DNA from: Tahibacter aquaticus
GTDB lineage: Bacteria; Pseudomonadota; Gammaproteobacteria; Xanthomonadales; Rhodanobacteraceae
Assembly: GCF_004363655.1 (NCBI RefSeq)
Contig: NZ_SNZH01000004.1
Location: forward strand, 1-64,000
Direction: 5' to 3'
Length of the DNA: 64,000 bases
A model generated the notes under the pieces. The model had not been told where the DNA came from, did not search any database, and saw only the letters and a list, made by a program, of their open reading frames with translations. Position 1 is the stretch's first letter; each line of letters opens with the position of its first letter. Position numbers and translations under genes: made by a program. Positions 58,525 to 64,000 of this stretch are shown one piece after another.

Positions 58525-58548
58525 TCGTTCACTGAGCGAGCTTCTTAC

Positions 58549-59574
58549 GTGAAAACATCAACGACGGTTCTGCTCACGGGCGCAACGGGTGTGGTAGGTA
58601 GTGCGCTCGTCCCCGCGCTCCTGCAGCGCGGCATTCGCGTCATCGCATTGATTCGCGCCAATCCGATCGCCGATCCGCGCGTGATCGCGGTCGAAGGCGA
58701 TATCTCCGTCCCCGGCTTCGGGCTCGATTTAGCAGAATTGCAGCGCGAACACGGAAGCATCGACTGCGTAGTGCATTCGGCGGCGCTGACGCATTTCGGG
58801 AAATCCGAAGAGCAGATGCAACGCGCAAATGTGCTGGGCACCGTGCACGCGATCGAGGTGGCTAATACCCTCGATGCACGACTGCTCTATGTCAGCACGG
58901 CCTATACGCACGATCTCAAGCTGCCGGAATACCTCAAGGAATACTCGACGTACTGCGAATCCAAGCGCCGGGCGGAGCTTCAGGTAAAGACACTCGCTCG
59001 CGATTGGACGATTGTGCGGCCGTCGATCGTCGTCGGCGATTCGGCAACCGGCGCGATCTCACGATTCCAAGGCCTACATTCGATCGTCGGCGCCGTATTG
59101 CAGGGGTTTGCGCCCGTGATTCCGGCCAAAGACGGCGCACTGGTTGATCTGGTACCGCAGGACGTGCTGGCGGAGGCGATTGCCGCACTCAGTGAGCGCA
59201 ATGGTCGACATCGTGAATACTGGATCACGCGTGGGACGCAGGCGAGCAAGGTTGCCGATGTGCATCAGCTCATGGATCGGTTCTCGCAGTCGTGCGGCTA
59301 TACCCGCCCAATGCCGAAGATCGTCGATCCAGAAATTATCGACCGACTGTTCATTCCGGTTTTCCTGCCCAGTCTCCCCGAGTTCGCGCGCCGACGGCTC
59401 AACGCGCTGGTGGACCACGCTTGCTACTTCAACATGAGCGAGCCGTTTCCGAGCAACTATGCCGAACTCGCGGAGGAGTTTTCGTTGCCGGCCATGCCGG
59501 ACGACGAATACGTAATTCTCAACAACATGGCGTACTGGGCCGAGCAGACCCGCTATCGGGAGCGAGCCGCATGA
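58549..59574 (+). CDS. NAD(P)-dependent thioester-reductase/epimerase-like protein
   Basis: 341 aa from GTG 58549. Extended SDR: VLLTGATGVVGSALVPALLQ, then DCVVHSAALTHFGKSEEQMQ, and Tyr-x3-Lys in YCESKRRAELQ. The order NVLGTVHAIEVANTL, LLYVSTAYTHDL, WTIVRPSIVVGDSATG is that of the NAD-binding-4 / thioester-reductase family that converts acyl-thioesters to aldehydes or alcohols. There is no adenylation or carrier domain attached. It overlaps the aminotransferase gene by ATGA. A plausible role is to make a fatty aldehyde for the aminotransferase (inference). Confidence 0.8.
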   Translation: MKTSTTVLLTGATGVVGSALVPALLQRGIRVIALIRANPIADPRVIAVEGDISVPGFGLDLAELQREHGSIDCVVHSAALTHFGKSEEQMQRANVLGTVHAIEVANTLDARLLYVSTAYTHDLKLPEYLKEYSTYCESKRRAELQVKTLARDWTIVRPSIVVGDSATGAISRFQGLHSIVGAVLQGFAPVIPAKDGALVDLVPQDVLAEAIAALSERNGRHREYWITRGTQASKVADVHQLMDRFSQSCGYTRPMPKIVDPEIIDRLFIPVFLPSLPEFARRRLNALVDHACYFNMSEPFPSNYAELAEEFSLPAMPDDEYVILNNMAYWAEQTRYRERAA

Positions 59575-60836
59575 CGCTTACCGACGTCGAGGAAGTGATC
59601 GACACTCACTACGACCACGTCAACAGTGGGATGGCGCGATTGATGCGGCTGCTCAATGTCGGCGTAGAGCAGACCGCTGAGGGTGCGTATGTCGAAGATC
59701 ACAACGGTGTCCGTTATCTCGACTGCGGCGGCTATTGTGTATTCCTGCTGGGACGACGACATCCTCGCGTGTTGCAGGCCGCCTATGCGCAGCTCGAGCA
59801 CATCGCGCTGGGTTCTCGATTATTGGTGAATCGGCAACAAGCCGATGCAGCCAAAGCACTCGCCGCCATCGCGCCAGCCGGCTTGCGATACGTGTGGCTG
59901 GCCAACTCCGGTGCCGAAGCGGTCGAAGCCGCGATCAAGCTCGCGAAGCTCAACGGACGTACGCGCTTCATCGCGATGGAGGGCGGCTTTCACGGCAAAA
60001 CGCTGGGTGCGCTGAGTCTGACGCACAACCCCAAGTACCGCACACCATTCTTGCCCTTGCTGCCGGACGTGACGTTCGTTCCTTTTGGCGATGCAGCAGC
60101 GCTCGCCGACGCGCTGGGAAAGCACGCTGCTGATGCGGCCGTCGTCATGGAGCCGTTGCAATCGGAAGCCGGTGTCATCATCCCGCCGATGGGCTATCTG
60201 AGCGAGGTCGCCCGCTTGTGCGATGAGCGCGGCAGCCTGCTTGTGATGGACGAGATCTCCACCGGGCTGGGACGCACCGGTGCCTGGTGGTACTGCCAGG
60301 AGGAGGGCGTGACCCCGGATATCCTCCTATGTGGTAAGGCACTCAGCGGCGGCCTGGTGCCGGTCAGCGCACTGATGTGCGGGCCGGCATTGTATGAAGC
60401 GTTCAACTGCAATCCTCTGGTCCACACCTCGACATTTGCAGGTTCACCACTGGTTTCTGCGGTAGTGAAGGCGACCATCGATACCTTATCCGAGTTGGAC
60501 GCGCCACAGCGTGCGCGCCGACTGGGTGATCGCATTCTCAACGGACTCATCGCAGCCCAGCAACGCTGGCAATTCCCGTTTGTGCGAGACATCCGCGGTC
60601 GCGGGCTTTTGATGGCCCTCGAATTCTCCGACGATGCTTTCGCCGGCGAGTTCCTGCTCGAGATGGTCGCGCATCGCGTCCTGATCTCGCATTCGCTCAA
60701 CGCTCACGCCACGGCGCGCCTGACGCCGCCGCTCACGCTCAACGACACCGACGTCAGTCTGCTGCTGGCTGCGGTTGAGTCGTCGCTGACTGCCATCCAC
60801 AAACGCTATTTCGAGACGCAAGGACATCGCTCATGA
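59571..60836 (+). CDS. Class III PLP-dependent aminotransferase
   Basis: 421 aa from ATG 59571, coupled to the upstream gene. Motifs: ANSGAEAVEAAIKLAK (113-), FHGKTLGALSLT (140-), MDEISTGLGRTG (226-237) and the Schiff-base Lys256 in LLCGKALSGG; later STFAGSPLVSA. Class III enzymes transfer amino groups to aldehydes or ketones (ornithine, GABA, omega-amino substrates). Next to a thioester-reductase-like gene it may aminate a fatty aldehyde. Full length and all catalytic residues intact. Confidence 0.92.
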   Translation: MTLTDVEEVIDTHYDHVNSGMARLMRLLNVGVEQTAEGAYVEDHNGVRYLDCGGYCVFLLGRRHPRVLQAAYAQLEHIALGSRLLVNRQQADAAKALAAIAPAGLRYVWLANSGAEAVEAAIKLAKLNGRTRFIAMEGGFHGKTLGALSLTHNPKYRTPFLPLLPDVTFVPFGDAAALADALGKHAADAAVVMEPLQSEAGVIIPPMGYLSEVARLCDERGSLLVMDEISTGLGRTGAWWYCQEEGVTPDILLCGKALSGGLVPVSALMCGPALYEAFNCNPLVHTSTFAGSPLVSAVVKATIDTLSELDAPQRARRLGDRILNGLIAAQQRWQFPFVRDIRGRGLLMALEFSDDAFAGEFLLEMVAHRVLISHSLNAHATARLTPPLTLNDTDVSLLLAAVESSLTAIHKRYFETQGHRS

Positions 60837-61339
60837 AGACCGCGACTCTGCAATTCCTCATCAGTCAGCCGGCAACTTCCGTCTACGAAGTGATCGCTGA
60901 TTTTCCCTCATACGAAACGTTCGCCGATGCCGTTCGCAAGGTGGAAATCTACAATGTGAAGCCCGGCTCGTGCGAGAGCTTTTGGGAGGTCAAATTCCGC
61001 GATGGTCTGCTGCGTTGGCACGAGCGAGATGCCTTCTTTCCCGAACAAGGCCGCATTCTTTTTTCGCAAACCAAGGGTGATCTTGCCGTCTTTGACGGCA
61101 GTTGGCAGGCGCAGCCGCACGACGAATGCACCACGCTGCTGACGTTCCACGCAGTGCTGGACTTGGGCTTGCCACAATTGGCATCCCTCCTGGAGCCGAT
61201 CGCCGTGCAAGCGCTTCGCGAGAACATCACGTCGATCGTCAACGGTCTGTTCGAAGGACACGTGCATACAGCACCAGTCCCCAGTGCCGCGCAGATGGCA
61301 GTCACCTCGGAGGACGATCGTGCCGTTTCTGCGCTCTGA
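60833..61339 (+). CDS. SRPBCC (Coq10/START-like) lipid-binding protein
   Basis: 168 aa, coupled to the upstream gene by ATGA. LQFLISQPATSVYEVIADFP-SYETFADAV is the usual start of SRPBCC/polyketide-cyclase-Coq10 proteins, followed by alternating strands (SCESFWEVKFRDGLLRWHER, GRILFSQTKGDLAVFDGSWQ) and the long C-terminal helix (ALRENITSIVNGLFEG). These form a hydrophobic cavity for lipids, quinones or polyketides; it may chaperone the pathway's product. No catalytic residue can be named. Confidence 0.8.
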   Translation: MKTATLQFLISQPATSVYEVIADFPSYETFADAVRKVEIYNVKPGSCESFWEVKFRDGLLRWHERDAFFPEQGRILFSQTKGDLAVFDGSWQAQPHDECTTLLTFHAVLDLGLPQLASLLEPIAVQALRENITSIVNGLFEGHVHTAPVPSAAQMAVTSEDDRAVSAL

Positions 61340-62444
61340 ATTTGAGGTTCTCGAGCGGGTGATGCCGGGCTTTGCCGCTCAGGTGCGCAGCCGCCCGTTC
61401 GACGAGCGCGAAAACGAAGGCTCGGATGTCCTGTCGCTGTTCAAGGCGCATGGTGGCGTCGACCTGGCCATTCCCGCACTGCATGGCGGCAAGGGCTTGT
61501 CGGCACGCGAGTTGGTCATGGTGCAGCGTGCACTCGGTGCACTCTCACCCTCGCTCGCGATTGCCATCAATATGCACCAGTTTTCGGTCGCCACACTCGT
61601 GGAAATGGCCAAGACGACCTCGGGTGTGGAATGGATGCTGCTGCAGGCCATAGCCGAAGGTCGCATGCTCGTGGCGTCGGCCTTTGCTGAAGGAGCGGCT
61701 GGTGCGAGCATCCTGGAACCCTACCTCACCGCCGAATCGCGTGACGGTGAGTTCGTGGTCAACGGGTCGAAGAAGCCGTGCAGCCTGTCGCGATCAATGG
61801 AGCTGATCACGCTGAGTCTACGTGTGCCCTCCCCCGACGGCCCGTTGCTTGCCGTGGCGCTCGTGCCCGCCGACACAGCCGGAATTCGGGTACGGCCCTT
61901 CTGGACCTCGCCGGTACTGCGTGCCGCGGAAAGCGACGAGGTCGTCTTCGACAACGTCGTCGTCCACGAAAAGATGATTTCGTACTCCGGGTCGCGCGAG
62001 GAGCTTGACCAGGTGCAGATCGCAGGCTTCGTCTGGTTCGAACTGTTGCTCACGGCGAGCTATCTCGGCGCCTGCAGCCGGCTGCTCGAGAAGCTCCTCG
62101 AATCACCGCGTGCGCTCGGTGTCGATATCACAGGGGTTGCCGCCCGCATGGAGTGCTCGATGAACGCGCTGCTGCAGCTGGCAACCGAATTCGATGTCGC
62201 AGAATCCGACCGAACAAGCTTGCTGGGACGCATTCTGCTGACACGCTACGCCATCCAGGATGCGATCGACACGTCCAGTGCGCGTGCGGTCGAGGCATTG
62301 GGTGGCATGCGCTTTCTCAGCGACCCTGAAGTTCCGTATCTGCTGGCCGCCACGAAGGCACTGGCGTTTCATCCGCCCTCGCGAACCGCCATGCAGGACA
62401 ACCTCGCGAGCTGGCTGCGCGGCGGCGAGCTCGTGCTGTGCTGA
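61320..62444 (+). CDS. Acyl-CoA dehydrogenase family protein
   Basis: 374 aa from GTG 61320, chosen for GGAGG six bases upstream; overlaps the previous gene by 20 nt. ACAD layout: N-terminal helices (GGVDLAIPALHGGKGLSARE, ALGALSPSLAIAINMHQFSV), a central beta domain (TAESRDGEFVVNGSKKPCSL, VVFDNVVVHEKMI), and C-terminal helices (AVEALGGMRFLSDPEVPYLL) with the ALGG flavin/substrate loop. It would use FAD to introduce a double bond into an acyl-thioester or to act on a nitro/amine-type substrate. The catalytic base was not identified with certainty. Confidence 0.85.
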   Translation: MPFLRSEFEVLERVMPGFAAQVRSRPFDERENEGSDVLSLFKAHGGVDLAIPALHGGKGLSARELVMVQRALGALSPSLAIAINMHQFSVATLVEMAKTTSGVEWMLLQAIAEGRMLVASAFAEGAAGASILEPYLTAESRDGEFVVNGSKKPCSLSRSMELITLSLRVPSPDGPLLAVALVPADTAGIRVRPFWTSPVLRAAESDEVVFDNVVVHEKMISYSGSREELDQVQIAGFVWFELLLTASYLGACSRLLEKLLESPRALGVDITGVAARMECSMNALLQLATEFDVAESDRTSLLGRILLTRYAIQDAIDTSSARAVEALGGMRFLSDPEVPYLLAATKALAFHPPSRTAMQDNLASWLRGGELVLC

Positions 62445-62485
62445 TCGCAGTCGACAACCGCTTCCACTTCCCCAGGATTTTCACC

Positions 62486-63289
62486 ATGACGGCTTCGCAT
62501 ATTGTTTGTGGCTCGACCTTGGCACTGCTCGTCGTCGGCTCACTGGCATCGGCAGCAGTACCGTCAACTATGACGCCGCTGGCGCATATCGAGGCCAACA
62601 TTCGTGCCGAAGCGTCGAGCGATGAAACTACGCGCGTGACGATCACGCTCAAGAACGCGCAAGGAAAGACGCAGGAACGCGTCCTGCACTGGCGCACCGT
62701 TACGTTAGCGACAGGCGACAAGCGATCATTGCTGTACTTCGATCGTCCGAAGTCGATCGAGGGCACGGGGCTTTTGACGCACGAAAACAAGAACGCCGAG
62801 GACGAGCGCTGGCTCTACCTGCCGGCATTGCAGAAGACGCGGCGCATTTCTGGATCGGACAAGTCCGATACGTTCATGGGTACGGACTTCAGCTACGAAG
62901 ATCTCGTCACGGAAGAGTCGGAAAACTACGACTACGCATTCGGTGAAGTCCACGAATGCCCTACCGCGTGCGTAGCGGTCGTGGCTACGCCACGCACGGA
63001 GAAAGAAAAGACCGAAAGTGGATACTCCAAGCGCGTGCTGATCCTCGATAGCAGCACGCACATGGTCGTGTCGGCCGAGTACTACAACAAATCCGGCACG
63101 CATGCGAAGTCGTTTCGAGCGAGCGAATTTCGGGCGGTCAAAGGTGAAGGTGCCATTCGTCCGTTCCGCATGGAGATGACCGACCTGATCAACCAGCACT
63201 CCACCGTCATGGCGTTCGACGCGTATCAGGTCGACACGGGTGTGCCTGAGGACGAGATCTCACTGCGCTCGTTGACGCAGGGGCACTGA
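62486..63289 (+). CDS. Outer-membrane lipoprotein-sorting (LolA-like) protein
   Basis: 267 aa from ATG 62486. Signal peptide to about residue 24 (ALLVVGSLASAAV). The mature part has the antiparallel strands and segments typical of COG2834 LolA-like proteins that accompany RND/MMPL exporters: SLLYFDRPKSIEGTGLLTHE, DERWLYLPALQKTRRISGSD, SDTFMGTDFSYEDLV. Such proteins carry lipidic molecules across the periplasm rather than lipoproteins as such. It precedes an outer-membrane barrel gene by 3 nt, so the pathway product is probably exported. Confidence 0.87.
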   Translation: MTASHIVCGSTLALLVVGSLASAAVPSTMTPLAHIEANIRAEASSDETTRVTITLKNAQGKTQERVLHWRTVTLATGDKRSLLYFDRPKSIEGTGLLTHENKNAEDERWLYLPALQKTRRISGSDKSDTFMGTDFSYEDLVTEESENYDYAFGEVHECPTACVAVVATPRTEKEKTESGYSKRVLILDSSTHMVVSAEYYNKSGTHAKSFRASEFRAVKGEGAIRPFRMEMTDLINQHSTVMAFDAYQVDTGVPEDEISLRSLTQGH

Positions 63290-63292
63290 ACG

Positions 63293-64000
63293 ATGCGGCG
63301 GTTCGTTGTTCTCACGGGTTTACTCACCGGTGGCGTTCCTTCAGTCGCCATTGCCCTGGAGTCGACGTTGACGTTGACCTATCTCGGGCACGCCACGTGG
63401 GATCCACCTGCAGGGGCCTCCCGGGAGCGCCAGGGGCTCTACGCCATGCTCAAGCTCGACCAGACGCTCGGCGCTTACGATGTGCGCGCAAAAGTGTCGG
63501 TGAATCGCAACCCCGAAGCAGACGCGCAGGTATACAACGACCGACTTTATCTCGACGAGTGGTATGTCCACCGCGCGTTCGGTGCGCTCGATCTCACGGT
63601 GGGGCGCCAACCTGTGCGCGGCGGTCGTGCGACGTTAGTCAATCCGACCGACTATTTTGATCAACGCGACTACCGCGACGCGCTGTTGTCCACGGATCGC
63701 GTGCGTGCGACGGATGCCGTGCGGGCAGTCGTGTTCGCCGGCAGTTACCAGTGGAGCGCGGTCTATGCGCCGCGCCACACCAAAAGCCTGATGCCGAACA
63801 CCGATTCGCGCTGGTTTTTCCAATTACCGCAGACCGTGGACGCCGAGGGTGCTTCGGTGCCGCTGACCTACACGTGGATCGACTATACCGGCAGTCATAC
63901 GGATGGGTCTCGTCCGCAGGTGCTGCTAAAGCTAGATCGCGAGGCGCAGGGGTTCAGCTACGCGGTCAGTTACTTTGATGGCGAGGACAATCTGCCCGCG
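63293..64000 (+). CDS. Outer-membrane beta-barrel protein, 3' end beyond window
   Basis: 236 codons visible from ATG 63293, open to the window edge. Signal peptide to about residue 20 (FVVLTGLLTGGVPSVAIA). Then alternating hydrophobic/polar strands separated by turns, with GRQPVRGGRATLVNPTDYFD and QRDYRDALLSTDRVRATDAV, a pattern seen in DUF1302/AlgE-like porins. DUF1302-type barrels often lie next to COG2834 LolA-like and MMPL genes, so an MMPL pump may lie just outside the window. Assignment is by pattern and context. Confidence 0.7.
   Translation, partial: MRRFVVLTGLLTGGVPSVAIALESTLTLTYLGHATWDPPAGASRERQGLYAMLKLDQTLGAYDVRAKVSVNRNPEADAQVYNDRLYLDEWYVHRAFGALDLTVGRQPVRGGRATLVNPTDYFDQRDYRDALLSTDRVRATDAVRAVVFAGSYQWSAVYAPRHTKSLMPNTDSRWFFQLPQTVDAEGASVPLTYTWIDYTGSHTDGSRPQVLLKLDREAQGFSYAVSYFDGEDNLPA

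Overview
The window reads as a metal- and metalloid-resistance island from a high-G+C gammaproteobacterium. I would guess the Xanthomonadales/Lysobacterales (Rhodanobacteraceae or Lysobacteraceae type), from protein style and the combination of czc, dmeF and ars modules. That placement is inference: there is no rRNA or housekeeping marker here. No tRNA, rRNA, CRISPR array, integrase or phage module was seen.

Layout. (1) 1-2.9 kb: a truncated secreted protein, an XRE repressor with two clear operator palindromes, a small membrane protein, and a decayed MerT-like remnant. (2) 2.9-13.4 kb: a first czcICBA-type divalent-metal efflux operon on the minus strand, ending in hupE, an anchored periplasmic protein and a small Lys/His-rich secreted protein. 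It is followed by a truncated Fur-box PepSY gene, a His-tailed MFS exporter and a second CzcI-like gene. (3) 13.6-17.5 kb: a single 1299-aa protein with a PD-(D/E)XK-like (DUF4365-like) N-terminus and a long TPR region, a defence-gene candidate. (4) 17.7-21.6 kb: DUF3703 plus czcD; then a degenerate AraC-like gene followed by two homologous small genes of unknown family; and an orphan OmpR-type response regulator. (5) 21.7-30.3 kb: a second czcCBA operon with a P1B-4 ATPase (czcP type), a PII-like protein and a third CzcI-like gene. (6) 30.5-36.7 kb: three ArnT/GT39-like membrane glycosyltransferases, two of them preceded by an identical GTAAG-N6-GTAAG direct repeat at fixed distance from a -10 element, so probably envelope-lipid modification under one response regulator. 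(7) 36.7-43 kb: mgtC, an HXXEE pseudogene, a CDF exporter diverging from a CadR/PbrR-like MerR gene with a 19-bp-spacer promoter, a methyltransferase, ynfA, and small regulators and secreted proteins. (8) 43.1-51.1 kb: arsenic resistance in two converging operons. One is a MarR-controlled set (arsN1, Cys-tailed flavoprotein, MFS, fatty-acid hydroxylase); the other is arsR-arsC-gapdh-arsJ. (9) 51.1-53.1 kb: debris (IS3 transposase remnant, truncated ORF, ankyrin gene, CHAT-like remnant). (10) 53.1-55.6 kb: dmeF/dmeR and two membrane proteins, with a truncated second copy of the small Lys/His-rich gene. (11) 55.8-64 kb: an AraC gene followed by a tightly coupled operon (desaturase, SDR, thioester-reductase-like, class III aminotransferase, SRPBCC, acyl-CoA dehydrogenase, LolA-like, outer-membrane barrel) that runs off the window. 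It looks like an undescribed modified-lipid (possibly fatty-amine) biosynthesis and export locus.

How it works together: periplasmic and cytoplasmic Zn/Co/Cd/Ni is removed by two RND pumps, CDF proteins (czcD, dmeF, short CDF) and a P1B-4 ATPase. Arsenate is either reduced (ArsC) or converted to 1-arseno-3-phosphoglycerate (GAPDH) and exported (ArsJ). Organoarsenicals are acetylated by ArsN1. The most novel-looking parts are the lipid locus at the right edge, the 1299-aa nuclease-TPR protein, the GTAAG regulon, and the MarR-type regulator of the second ars operon.
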